64,000 nucleotides of DNA from Streptomyces nojiriensis (GTDB lineage: Bacteria > Actinomycetota > Actinomycetes > Streptomycetales > Streptomycetaceae). The notes beneath the pieces were generated by a model. The model was not told the origin of the DNA. It did no database searches and saw only the letters and a list, made by a program, of their open reading frames with translations. Positions 8,385 to 16,928 of this stretch are shown here, one piece after another. The stretch is taken from the NCBI RefSeq assembly GCF_017639205.1, contig NZ_CP071139.1, positions 1,054,001-1,118,000 of the forward strand, read 5' to 3'. The translations under genes and the position numbers were made by a program. Every line of letters begins with the position of its first letter. Position 1 is the first letter of the stretch.

Positions 8385-8855
8385 TCAGACGCCGGCCGAG
8401 GCCATTTCGATGATCGATCGGTAGTGGGCGGCCGCGGACACCACGCATGCGCGGTAGGTGCGGTTCTCCCTGACCACCAGGAAGTAGTCCCTGATCTGCT
8501 TCCAGTACTGGCGCAGGTAGCCGAGGCCCGGCACGAAGCCCGGGGGCCTGGGTACCAGGGCGAAGGCTTCGGAGCATGTGAGGATGCCGCCGGTCACCTC
8601 CGACAGGACGTCCGCCACGTCCGCGTTCATGTTCCAGCCCGCGGCCAGTTGCGGGGTCCAGATGGAGCCGGCGATCTCCCGCAGCCGCTCCTGTTCCTCC
8701 GGGGTCGGGTCGCTCGGGGCGACCGGGGCGGCCGCGGTGACAGGGTGGCCGCCGGAGGCCCCGGCCGCCTGTGCGGGCCCCGTGGCGCCCACCCCCAGCA
8801 GGGCCCCCGCCGCGATCAAGGCGACCGCCGAAAGCCTGAGTGAACGTACCGCCAT
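8385..8855 (-). CDS. Small exported protein of unknown function
   Basis: A 156-residue protein with a signal peptide (MAVRSLRLSAVALIAAGALL, cleavage near GPAQAAG) after AGGGG at a good distance from the ATG. The mature part begins with a Pro/Ala-rich stretch and then a helical domain with two cysteines (LTCSEAF and YRACVVSAA) that could form one disulfide. I do not recognise the family. It converges on the frameshifted gene, 18 nt away. Confidence 0.75.
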   Translation of the reverse strand: MAVRSLRLSAVALIAAGALLGVGATGPAQAAGASGGHPVTAAAPVAPSDPTPEEQERLREIAGSIWTPQLAAGWNMNADVADVLSEVTGGILTCSEAFALVPRPPGFVPGLGYLRQYWKQIRDYFLVVRENRTYRACVVSAAAHYRSIIEMASAGV

Positions 8856-9040
8856 GTCCGCCCCTCCCGCATTGCCGGAAGTCCCCTCCCGGGACCGGGC
8901 GTCGAGATTTCCACGGCCCCCGCACGCGGTCAACGGCGCCCGGGCGGTCGTGGCCGGATCCGTGCGCGTGCGCACCCGCCCGCCTTCGCCGAGCGCGAAC
9001 CCGCGTCGCGGGGGCCCTCGCGATGTGCTGAGGTGGCCTG

Positions 9041-10039
9041 ATGGATCTTCTTGTACTGGGCGGGACCGCATGGCTGGGACGTGAGATCACGCGGCAGGCG
9101 CTGGCTCGGGGGCACTCCGTGACCTGCCTGGCGCGCGGCGAGAGCGGCGCCGTCGCGCCCGGTGCGCGGCTGGTGGCGGCGGACCGGAACCAGGAGTCCG
9201 CCTACGCGGAACTCCTCGACCGCGACTGGGACGCCGTGATCGAGGTGTCCTGGCAGCCGGCCTTCGTCCGCGGCGCGCTCGCGGCCCTCGCCGGGCGGAC
9301 CCGGCACTGGACCTACGTCTCCTCCATCAGCGCCTACGCCGATCACAGCACGGTCGGCGCCGACGAGTCGGCCGCGCTGCTGCCGCCCGCCGAGGGCGAC
9401 CACGTGGGGCGGGAGGAGTACGGGGAGGCGAAGGTCGCCTGCGAGGAGGCTTCGCGCGCCGCGGTGGGAGACCGGCTCGTCATCGCCCGGGCCGGCCTGA
9501 TCGGCGGGCCGGGCGACGCGAGCGGACGGTCGGGATACTGGGCGGCACGCTTCGCCCGTGACGTGGACCAGCCCGTGCTCCTTCCCCGGTCCCCCCAGGT
9601 GCCCACCCAGGCGATCGACGTGCGCGATCTGGCGGGCTGGCTGCTGGACCTGGCCCAGGAGGGGACCACCGGGACCTTCGACGCCGTCGGTCCCGTCGTC
9701 TCCTTCGAGGGCTGGATCGGCCTGTCGGCACGCGCGGCCGGATACACCGGGCCGGTGGCGGGGGCGGACCCGCAGTGGCTCCTCGACCAGGGCGTCGTGC
9801 CGTTCATGGGCCCGGAGTCGATGGCCATGTGGATGCCCGATCCGAAGTGGGCCGGCTTCTGCGCCCGCAGCGGTGCCGCGGCGCACGCGGCCGGGCTGCG
9901 CGACCGCCCGCGCGCGGAGATGCTGGAGGACGTCCTGCGGTGGGAGCGCGCCGAGGGGCTGGAGCGCCCCCGCCGGGCCGGCCTGAGCACCGACCGCGAG
10001 CGGGAGCTCCTCACCGCGCTGGCCGACGCGCCGGAGTGA
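9041..10039 (+). CDS. NAD-dependent epimerase/dehydratase family protein (atypical SDR)
   Basis: A 332-residue Rossmann-fold protein of the extended or atypical SDR group. It begins with [16 protein letters not shown] (GGTxxLG cofactor loop), has [11 protein letters not shown] in the usual serine position and [12 protein letters not shown] in place of the YxxxK site (Tyr and Lys retained). The substrate is unknown; similar Streptomyces proteins are annotated as reductases or NAD-binding proteins. It is a single gene, transcribed divergently from the small exported protein and convergent with the MerR gene. Confidence 0.85.
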   Translation: MDLLVLGGTAWLGREITRQALARGHSVTCLARGESGAVAPGARLVAADRNQESAYAELLDRDWDAVIEVSWQPAFVRGALAALAGRTRHWTYVSSISAYADHSTVGADESAALLPPAEGDHVGREEYGEAKVACEEASRAAVGDRLVIARAGLIGGPGDASGRSGYWAARFARDVDQPVLLPRSPQVPTQAIDVRDLAGWLLDLAQEGTTGTFDAVGPVVSFEGWIGLSARAAGYTGPVAGADPQWLLDQGVVPFMGPESMAMWMPDPKWAGFCARSGAAAHAAGLRDRPRAEMLEDVLRWERAEGLERPRRAGLSTDRERELLTALADAPE

Positions 10040-10072
10040 CGCCGCGCGGGACCGGCCGGGTCCGGCGGCGGT

Positions 10073-10789
10073 TCACTCCAGTCCGTACCGCCGGGCCGAC
10101 TCCTCCTCCTGGGCCAGCCGGTGCAGCGCCTTCAGCACCGGCTGGAACAGGATGGTCGCCGCCACGGCGGTCTCGGCCTTCTCCGCCTCCGTGGCGAAGG
10201 TCTCGACGAAGTCCAGGTCCCGTACGGCCACTTGGTGCATCAGGCGCGCGTACGGGGCCATGAGCGCGGCGTCCCACGAGTAGCCGAGCCGCGTCAGCGT
10301 GGCCACCGCCGACACGAGCGAACGGTGAACCGGGGAGAACTCCCCCAACTCCCGTGCGGTGGACCAGCCCAGCGTCCTCAGCAGCTGGTCGACCTCGGCG
10401 CGCGCGGCGGCCGTGGCCTCGTCCTCGCCGCCGTCGCCGCCCCCACCGTCGCCCCCGCCGCCTTCGCCGTCGGCCGGTTCGGGCTCGTGGGGCAGGGCCC
10501 ACAGGGCCGCGCCCAGGCGCATCGTCCGGCCCAGGGACTCGTCGTCCACGTGCCCGAGCACCATCCGGACCCGGGCCACCGGCACCTGGCCGACCTGGAT
10601 CATCGCGCGCACCAGCCGGAGTCTGCGCAGATGGCCCTCGTCGTAGTCGGCGGTCGTCGCGCTGACGCGCCGCCCCGGCGGCAACAGGCCTTCGCGCAGG
10701 TAGTACTTGATGGTGGCGATGGAAACGCCGCTCCGCTCACTCAGTTCCGCGAGCCGCAATCTCTTGAACCTCCCCTTGGCGAGTGTCAC
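10073..10789 (-). CDS. MerR-family transcriptional regulator
   Basis: A 238-residue regulator with an N-terminal MerR winged helix (LRLAELSERSGVSIATIKYY, LREGLLPPG, DYDEGHLRRLRLVRAM) and a long C-terminal part that holds a Gly/Glu-rich linker (GEGGGGDGGGGDGGEDE) and a helical domain. MerR proteins bind a dyad between the -35 and -10 elements and switch the promoter on when they bind a ligand. The GTG at 10789 is chosen because it starts the conserved fold; it is divergent from the DUF4188 gene, and three half-sites lie in the 61 bp between them, so autoregulation and control of the neighbour are likely. Confidence 0.88.
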   Translation of the reverse strand: MTLAKGRFKRLRLAELSERSGVSIATIKYYLREGLLPPGRRVSATTADYDEGHLRRLRLVRAMIQVGQVPVARVRMVLGHVDDESLGRTMRLGAALWALPHEPEPADGEGGGGDGGGGDGGEDEATAAARAEVDQLLRTLGWSTARELGEFSPVHRSLVSAVATLTRLGYSWDAALMAPYARLMHQVAVRDLDFVETFATEAEKAETAVAATILFQPVLKALHRLAQEEESARRYGLE

Positions 10790-10828
10790 TATCCAATCAT
10801 GTGACGGTTGGACAGCAGTGCTATCCAA
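10790..10828. promoter_or_regulatory. Operator cluster between merR-type gene and DUF4188 gene
   Basis: Three half-sites are visible: TATCCAA (10790-10796), TTGGACA (10808-10814) and TATCCAA (10822-10828). The second and third form a dyad GTTGGA-N11-TCCAAC (10807-10829), and the first pairs with the second as TCCAA-N11-TTGGA. The spacing is that of a MerR-type operator. The two overlapping dyads could serve the two divergent promoters. Confidence 0.55.
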
Positions 10829-10850
10829 CAAGGCGATCGGGAGGTCGTGC

Positions 10851-11366
10851 ATGTTCGCGAAACCCTTACCGGGCCGCACCACCGCAGCCGCCGAGGGGGA
10901 CGTCGTCGTCCTGCTCATCGGAATGCGCATCAACCACTTCTGGGCCGTGCACCACTGGGTCCCGGTGATCACGGCCATGCCGCGCATGCTGCGGGAGCTC
11001 GCCAAGGATCCCGCCCGGGGGCTGCTCGGCCACGTCCTGCTCACCGCCTCGCCCCGCACGTACTACGTGGTCCAGTACTGGGAGTCCAAGGAGAAGCTCT
11101 ACGCGTACGCCGCGGCCCCGGACATGCTCCACCACAAGGCCTGGTCGATCATCAACCGCAAGGACCGCGCGGGGCAGTTGCGCCGGCACGTGGGGCTCTG
11201 GCACGAGTCCTACATCGTGCCCGAGGGCTCGTACGAGTCGATCTACTTCGACATGCCGCCCTTCGGGCTGGCCGCGGCCACCGGGGTACTTCCCCTGGAG
11301 AGCCGCGGGCGGCGCGCGGCCGACCGGTTCGCGCACCGCCCGTCCGCGGCCGGGCCGGATCGGTGA
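10851..11366 (+). CDS. DUF4188 domain protein (monooxygenase-like)
   Basis: A 171-residue protein of the DUF4188 family (also described as af470-like monooxygenase fold). Typical segments are LLIGMRINHFWAVHHWVPV, RTYYVVQYWESKEKLYAYA and GLWHESYIV, then a YESIYFDMPPFGLA end. The ATG at 10851 follows GGGAGG by 6 nt. Its reaction is unknown; the ferredoxin-like fold is shared with small heme-free monooxygenases. It is probably the main target of the divergent MerR regulator. Confidence 0.85.
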   Translation: MFAKPLPGRTTAAAEGDVVVLLIGMRINHFWAVHHWVPVITAMPRMLRELAKDPARGLLGHVLLTASPRTYYVVQYWESKEKLYAYAAAPDMLHHKAWSIINRKDRAGQLRRHVGLWHESYIVPEGSYESIYFDMPPFGLAAATGVLPLESRGRRAADRFAHRPSAAGPDR

Positions 11367-11384
11367 ACGGGGCCCGCGGTCAGC

Positions 11385-12188
11385 TCACCGCCGGGGCCGG
11401 GTCGCGACGGTGGCCGCGACGGTGACGGTCCGGGTGCACGTACCGTCGGGGTAGTGGTCCCGCAGGGCCCGGCGCAGCTCGGACTCGAAGGCGTCCTTCC
11501 GGTCGCCGAACAGGGCCGGGCCGGAGCAGGCGCGGGAGAACTGCAGGCCGATCACCTGGTCCGGCGTGCAGCGCGTGGACCGCTCCCACGTGGTGGTCAC
11601 GACGCGGGAGAACGCCGACTTCGCGAGATGGTCCTCCACGTCCCGCGCCTCCTCCATTTCCGCCGGTCCGTCCGCCGGCCGCGTCGCCGCTGCGCGCGCC
11701 GCCGTGCCGCGGTCGGGTCCGAGGAAGCGCTCGCGCACCTCGTCGACGACGGCCGGCCAGGCCGCCGCCAGGGAGGTGACGACGGCGATCCCGCCGCGTG
11801 GTGCCAGCATGGCGTCCAGGTCGGCCGGCACCCGCGTCCGGTCCATCCGGTGGAACGCCCCGCCGATGACGCACAGGTCGATCCGGGGCAGGCACAGCCG
11901 GCCGATGCCGGCGGCGTCGCCGCGCAGCCAGGAGATGTTCCGGTGGCCGTGCTCCTCGGCGAGTGCGCACCCTTCGGCGAGCATGGCCGGCTCCGGGTCG
12001 ACGGCGTAGACGTGCTCGGCCAGCGGCGCCAGCGGCAGGCTCAGCGTGCCCGGTCCGGCGCCGAGGTCCAGTACGGTCTGGGAGCCGTCGAGCGCGAACC
12101 GGTCCACGAGGAGCGCGTAGAGCTCCGCCGGATACGGCGGCCGGTAGCGGGCGTAGTAGGGGGCGGCGGACGCGTACGGGGTGCTCAT
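11385..12188 (-). CDS. Class I SAM-dependent methyltransferase
   Basis: A 267-residue methyltransferase. It begins with the YARYRPPYPAELYALL lead-in seen in many small-molecule methyltransferases, followed by the SAM motif VLDLGAGPGTLSLPLA and the acidic ribose-binding motif VYAVDPEPAML; the motif after that reads IDLCVIGGAFHRMD. The substrate is unknown. GGGAGG lies 5 nt before the ATG. It shares direction with the peptidase gene 122 bp upstream but has its own ribosome-binding site and spacing that allows a promoter. Confidence 0.88.
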   Translation of the reverse strand: MSTPYASAAPYYARYRPPYPAELYALLVDRFALDGSQTVLDLGAGPGTLSLPLAPLAEHVYAVDPEPAMLAEGCALAEEHGHRNISWLRGDAAGIGRLCLPRIDLCVIGGAFHRMDRTRVPADLDAMLAPRGGIAVVTSLAAAWPAVVDEVRERFLGPDRGTAARAAATRPADGPAEMEEARDVEDHLAKSAFSRVVTTTWERSTRCTPDQVIGLQFSRACSGPALFGDRKDAFESELRRALRDHYPDGTCTRTVTVAATVATRPRR

Positions 12189-12310
12189 GGGGTCCTCCCT
12201 GGCCGGGGTCGCATCCGCCGATGGTGGAGCACAACCCGGCCCTCGGCAGCTACTGACCCCGCAAATCCCCCGTACGGATGCCTGCCGTTCACGTACGACG
12301 CGGTGTCCGA

Positions 12311-14341
12311 TCAGTTCCGCGGGGTCAGCCGCTCCCACAGGAAGGTGTGGACGAGGGCCTCGTTGAAGGCCGTCTGCCGGTGGTCGGTGGCGCCGGCGTG
12401 GCCGCCCCCGAGGTGCTCGTGGAAGAGGACGGGATGCCCGTGCTCGCGCAGCCGCGCGGCCATTTTGCGGGCGTGGCCCGGATGTACCCGGTCGTCGCGG
12501 GTCGAGGTGAGCAGGAGCAGCGGCGGGTACGCGGGCCCGTCCGTCCGGATCCGGTGGTACGGGGAGATCCGCTCCAGGTGCGGCCGGTCGGCCGGGCTGT
12601 CGGGATCCCCGTACTCGGCGATCCAGCTGGCCCCGGCCAGCAGCTTGTGGAAGCGCAGCATGTCCAGCAGCGGCACGTGCGCGACGACCGCGCCGAACAG
12701 CTCCGGGTCGCGGGTGAGCATGGCGCCCATGAGCAGCCCGCCGTTGCTGCCGCCCTCGATGCCCAGCTGGGCGGGGGTGGTGATGTCCCGGGCGGTGAGG
12801 TCCCGGGCGACCGCCGCGAAGTCCTCGTAGGCCCGGACCCGGTTCGCGCCGAGGGCCGCCTTGTGCCAGCCGGGCCCGTACTCGTGCCCGCCCCGGATGC
12901 CGGCGACGACGTACGTGCCGCCGCGTGCGAGCCAGGCCCGTCCGGTGACCGCGCTGTACTGCGGGACCATGGAGATCTCGAAGCCGCCGTACCCGTAGAG
13001 CAGGGTGGGGCCGGGTCCCGGGCGGTCCTCGGGTCCGACGACGAAGTACGGCACCCTCGTGCCGTCCGCGGAGGTCGCGAAGTACTGGCGTACGGCGAGA
13101 CCGGCGGTGTCGAAGAGCGCCGGGCTCTGCTTGAGGCTCTCGCTCTCGCCGTCGTCGCCGGCCGTGCCCCGGTAGAGGGTGGCGGGCTGGAGGAAACCGG
13201 AGACCTGGTGGAAGTACTCGTCGCCGACGTCCGGGTCCGTGTCGGTGACCGAGGCGGTGGACAGCGGCGGCAGGCCCGGCAGCGGTGCGCGGTGCCAGCC
13301 GCCCTCGCCCGGGGTGAGCAGCTCCATCCGGGAGGAGACGTCGGCGCGGGTGCTGAGGATGAGGTGGTTGCGGGTCCAGCTGTACCCGGCGAGCGCGGTG
13401 CGCTCGTCCGGTGTGAACAGCACCTCGGCCTCGCGCTCCCCCGCCAGGAAGGCGTCGAGGTCGAAGGCGAGCAGACTGCCCGCGCCATGGCCGAGCCACG
13501 GCGACTTGGTGGTGACGGTCAGCCACCGGCGGTGGACGGAGGCGCCGGCGTCGTCCGGGACGTCGATCTTCAGCGGCGGGCCGGCGGCGTCCTCCCGGAG
13601 CAGGAAGAGCTCCTGGTTCCAGAAGTCGATCTGCCGGTGGACGAAGTCCCGTTCGAAGCCGGGGGTGTCGTCGTGCCATCCGGAGGCGGACAGGTCCGTC
13701 GGCCGGCCCTCGTAGACCAGCTCGGCGTCCGCGAGGGGCGTGCCGCGCCGCCAGCGGCGTACCTGGAGGGGGTAGCCGGACGCGGACATCGAGCCGGCGC
13801 CGAAGTCCGTGCCGATCCAGACCCGGTCGTGGTCGATCCACCCGATCCGGGTCTTGGCCTCGGCGACGGTGAACCCGTCCTCGACGAATTCCAGGGTCTC
13901 CAGGTCGAACTCGCGCACCACGCAGGCGTCCGCGCCGTCCCGGGACAGCAGGACGAGGGCGTGCCGGTGTTCGGGGGCCAGGACCCGGCTGCCGGCCCAG
14001 GCCCACTTCTCGCCCTCGGCCTCGGCGAGCGCGTCGAGGTCCAGGAGCACCTCCCAGGCCGGCCGGTCCGTCCGGTACTCCTCCAGCGTGGTCCGCCGCC
14101 ACAGTCCGCGTACGTGGTCGGCGTCCTGCCAGAAGTTGTAGAGGTGGCCGCCCCGGCGGACGGTGTAGGGGATCCGGCCGTCGTCGTCCAGCACCTCGCG
14201 CATCTCCTGCTCGAGGACCTTGAACCCGGGTGAACCGGTCAGCTCGTCCACGGTCTCGGCATTGCGCTCCCGCACCCAGGCGAGGGCGGCGTCGCCGGAT
14301 ACGTCTTCCAGCCACAGGTAGGGATCTACTACATCGCTCAT
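12311..14341 (-). CDS. Prolyl oligopeptidase family serine peptidase (S9A)
   Basis: A 676-residue cytoplasmic peptidase: an N-terminal beta-propeller starting with DPYLWLEDVSGDAALAWV and a C-terminal alpha/beta hydrolase domain. The catalytic Ser sits in GGSNGG (Ser532), the Asp in STRDDRV (about 617) and the His in LGGGHA (about 648). Such enzymes cut short peptides after proline or related residues. No signal peptide is seen. Length and motif order are normal for the family. Confidence 0.92.
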   Translation of the reverse strand: MSDVVDPYLWLEDVSGDAALAWVRERNAETVDELTGSPGFKVLEQEMREVLDDDGRIPYTVRRGGHLYNFWQDADHVRGLWRRTTLEEYRTDRPAWEVLLDLDALAEAEGEKWAWAGSRVLAPEHRHALVLLSRDGADACVVREFDLETLEFVEDGFTVAEAKTRIGWIDHDRVWIGTDFGAGSMSASGYPLQVRRWRRGTPLADAELVYEGRPTDLSASGWHDDTPGFERDFVHRQIDFWNQELFLLREDAAGPPLKIDVPDDAGASVHRRWLTVTTKSPWLGHGAGSLLAFDLDAFLAGEREAEVLFTPDERTALAGYSWTRNHLILSTRADVSSRMELLTPGEGGWHRAPLPGLPPLSTASVTDTDPDVGDEYFHQVSGFLQPATLYRGTAGDDGESESLKQSPALFDTAGLAVRQYFATSADGTRVPYFVVGPEDRPGPGPTLLYGYGGFEISMVPQYSAVTGRAWLARGGTYVVAGIRGGHEYGPGWHKAALGANRVRAYEDFAAVARDLTARDITTPAQLGIEGGSNGGLLMGAMLTRDPELFGAVVAHVPLLDMLRFHKLLAGASWIAEYGDPDSPADRPHLERISPYHRIRTDGPAYPPLLLLTSTRDDRVHPGHARKMAARLREHGHPVLFHEHLGGGHAGATDHRQTAFNEALVHTFLWERLTPRN

Positions 14342-14390
14342 CAGGCGATTGTGCAGGAAGCGGGGGCGGGTGTCCGCCGTCCGGCCCCTC

Positions 14391-15476
14391 TCAGCCGTCG
14401 TCGGCCGCGCCGCCGTCGCCGGACGTCGGGCCGTCGGCCGTGCGGCGGGCGTCGCGCAGTGCCGAGTGCACCGACCAGGTCACCGAGACCAGCGGGACCG
14501 CGACCACCGCGCCGACCACCCCGGCGGCGATGGCTCCCGCGACCACCGAGATCGCCACCACCAGCGGGTGCAGACTCACCGCCCGGCTCATCACCAGCGG
14601 GTGCAGCAGATGGCCCTCGATCTGGCCGATGACCACGATCAGCGCGACCACCAGGGCCGCAACGAACGGCCCCTTCGCGGCCAGCGCGACCACCGCGGCG
14701 ACCGCCAGCGCGACCGGCGATCCGACGAGCGGGATGAATGCGGCGAAGAACTCCAGCAGGGCCAGCGGCACGGCCAGCGGGACCCCGAGGAAGTACAGCG
14801 CCAGCCCGACCAGGACCGCGTTGGTCGCCGCGACGAGGACGATCCCGCGGGTGTAGCCGGTGAACGTGCGCCAGGCCGCGCCGCCGGCGATGCCCACGCG
14901 GGCGCGCACCGACGGGGGCAGCTGCGCACAGAACCAGGACCACTGCCGGTCACCGCCGTGCAGGAAGAAGAAGGAGGAGAAGGCCGCGAGGGCGAGCACG
15001 GTCAGAACCTGCACCAGCCGCCCGGCTCCGCTGAGCGCCTGGCTGAGCAGCGTGGCGCGGTGGCTCGACAGGTACTTGCCGAGGCGGGACTGGAGGTCGG
15101 TGAGCGCGTTCGGGTTCAGCCGGAAGGGTGGTCGCTCCAGGTACTCCTCGATGCTGCCGAGTCCCTCGCGGAACTCCCGGGCCAAGGTGGTGCTCTCCCC
15201 GGCCACCGCCGTGCCGACCAGGGCCAGCACGCCCAGCAGGAGCAGCGCGCTGCCGAGGAGGGTGACGGCGACGGCGACCGACCGGGGCAGGACGCGCGCG
15301 AGGCGCCGGGTGGGCCACCACAGCAGGGCTGTGACGACGAGCCCGAGGAAGAGTGCCACGGTGATCTCATGGAAGCGGCCGAGCACGGCGAAGACCGCAT
15401 AGACGGCGGCGCCGACCACCAGCAGGCGCCAGGCGTACGACGCTGCCGTACGCAGGAACGCTGACACCGGCGGCAT
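14391..15476 (-). CDS. AI-2E family transporter (PerM-like permease)
   Basis: A multi-pass membrane protein of about 361 residues with the pattern of AI-2E/PerM permeases: two N-terminal membrane segments, a soluble stretch (about 90-150), then the conserved C-terminal block with FFAAFIPLVGSPVALAVAA, IVVIGQIEGHLLHPLVM and AIAAGVVGAVVAVPLVSV. Family members export small compounds or ions; the substrate here is unknown. I chose ATG 15476 (MPPVSAFL); a GTG at 15494 would add six residues. Neither has a good ribosome-binding site. Confidence 0.85.
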   Translation of the reverse strand: MPPVSAFLRTAASYAWRLLVVGAAVYAVFAVLGRFHEITVALFLGLVVTALLWWPTRRLARVLPRSVAVAVTLLGSALLLLGVLALVGTAVAGESTTLAREFREGLGSIEEYLERPPFRLNPNALTDLQSRLGKYLSSHRATLLSQALSGAGRLVQVLTVLALAAFSSFFFLHGGDRQWSWFCAQLPPSVRARVGIAGGAAWRTFTGYTRGIVLVAATNAVLVGLALYFLGVPLAVPLALLEFFAAFIPLVGSPVALAVAAVVALAAKGPFVAALVVALIVVIGQIEGHLLHPLVMSRAVSLHPLVVAISVVAGAIAAGVVGAVVAVPLVSVTWSVHSALRDARRTADGPTSGDGGAADDG

Positions 15477-15622
15477 GACCCATGGGTGCCACACCGGGCC
15501 CGGGAAGCCACGCGCCGGACCCCGGATTCGCCCGTCCGTGATCGATGGTCCGTGATCGATACGGGGCCGATGCGAGGAAAATCCGTTGCCCCGGCCGGGA
15601 CGTCCACGGACGATGGCCTCTC

Positions 15623-16915
15623 GTGAGCACTTCCCGATGGACCGCCGTACTGCCCGATTTCGGCCCGTTCCGTTCCGGGCGTGACTTCAGGCTGCTCTTC
15701 TACCAGGGCACGGTGACGTACTTCGGCTCGTTCATGGCGATGATCGCGCTGCCGCTGCAGATCAAGCACCTGACGGGCTCGCCGCTGGCGGTCGGTGCGA
15801 TGGGGGCGGTGGAGCTCGTTCCGCTGGTGGTCTTCGGGCTGTACGGGGGCGCCCTCGCCGACGCGGTCGACCGGCGGCGGATGATCCTGCTGACCGAGGC
15901 CGGGCTCGGGGTGCTCGCCCTGGTGCTCCTGGTGAACGCGCTGCTGCCGGATCCGCTGCTGTGGCCGCTGTACGTGGTCGCGGCGGGGGTGTCGGCCCTG
16001 AGCGGGCTCCAGCGGCCGGCCCTGGACTCGCTGATGGCGCGGATCGTGCCGCACGAGCAGCTGGCGGCCGCCGCCGCGCTGGGCGGGCTGCGCTACCAGT
16101 TCGGGGCGATCGCCGGTCCGGCGCTGGCCGGTGTGGTCGTCGCGTTCGCCGGTCACGCGGCGGCCTACTCCGTGACCGTGCTCGGGTTCCTCGCCTCCGT
16201 GCTGCTGTGCCTGCGGCTCAGTCCGGCGCCCCCGGTGAAGGGGGCCGAGCGTCCGTCGCTGCGCGGGATCGCCGAGGGCGCGCGCTACGCGTGGAGCCGG
16301 CCCGTACTGCTGGGGACGTACGCCGTGGACCTGGCCGCGATGTTCTTCGCCTTCCCGAACGCGATCTACCCCTTCCTCGCGGACGAGCTCGACGCGGTCT
16401 GGGCGCTGGGGCTGATGTACGCGGCGGGGGCGGTGGGCTCGCTGGTGCTCGGCATGACCAGCGGCTGGACGTCCCGGATACGCCGGCACGGGCTGCTGGT
16501 GGTGTTCGGTGCGGCGGTGTGGGGCCTGGCGATCGCCGGGGCGGGCGCGTCCTCCGGCATCTGGCTCGTGCTGCTGTGCCTCGCGGTGGCGGGCGCCGGC
16601 GACATGGCGAGCGGGCTGGGCCGGGCGACGATCTGGAACCAGACGATCCCGGAGGAGCTGCGGGGCCGGCTCGCGGGCATCGAGGTGCTCTCGTACAGCG
16701 TGGGCCCGCAGCTCGGGCAGGTCCGGGCGGGCACGATGGCCGGCTGGACCGGTACCCGTTCGGCCTTCTGGGGCGGCGGGCTGGCCTGTGTGGCGTCGGT
16801 GGCGGTGCTGGCGGCCCTGCTGCCGAAGCTGATCTCCTACGACGCCGACACCGACGAGGACGCGCTGCGCCGCCGGGCGGCCCGGGAGGCGGAGCGGGCC
16901 GGCGCGCCGGCCTGA
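15623..16915 (+). CDS. MFS transporter, EntS-like
   Basis: A 430-residue major facilitator protein with about twelve membrane segments and the loop motif GALADAVDRRRMILLTEAG between segments 2 and 3. The DFGPFRSGRDFRLLFYQGTV lead-in and the GLQRPALDSLMARIVPHEQL loop are typical of the MFS_3 group, which includes the enterobactin exporter EntS, so an export role is likely. The GTG at 15623 begins the conserved region; an upstream ATG at 15545 is possible. It runs divergently from the AI-2E permease and converges on the DUF2252 gene (13 bp gap). Confidence 0.85.
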   Translation: MSTSRWTAVLPDFGPFRSGRDFRLLFYQGTVTYFGSFMAMIALPLQIKHLTGSPLAVGAMGAVELVPLVVFGLYGGALADAVDRRRMILLTEAGLGVLALVLLVNALLPDPLLWPLYVVAAGVSALSGLQRPALDSLMARIVPHEQLAAAAALGGLRYQFGAIAGPALAGVVVAFAGHAAAYSVTVLGFLASVLLCLRLSPAPPVKGAERPSLRGIAEGARYAWSRPVLLGTYAVDLAAMFFAFPNAIYPFLADELDAVWALGLMYAAGAVGSLVLGMTSGWTSRIRRHGLLVVFGAAVWGLAIAGAGASSGIWLVLLCLAVAGAGDMASGLGRATIWNQTIPEELRGRLAGIEVLSYSVGPQLGQVRAGTMAGWTGTRSAFWGGGLACVASVAVLAALLPKLISYDADTDEDALRRRAAREAERAGAPA

Positions 16916-16928
16916 GTCCGGGACCGGT

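Noticed and set aside
12278..14233. Long plus-strand frame opposite the prolyl oligopeptidase
   Set aside because: Translation is Gly/Arg/Val-rich without domains, while the minus strand encodes a complete S9A peptidase.
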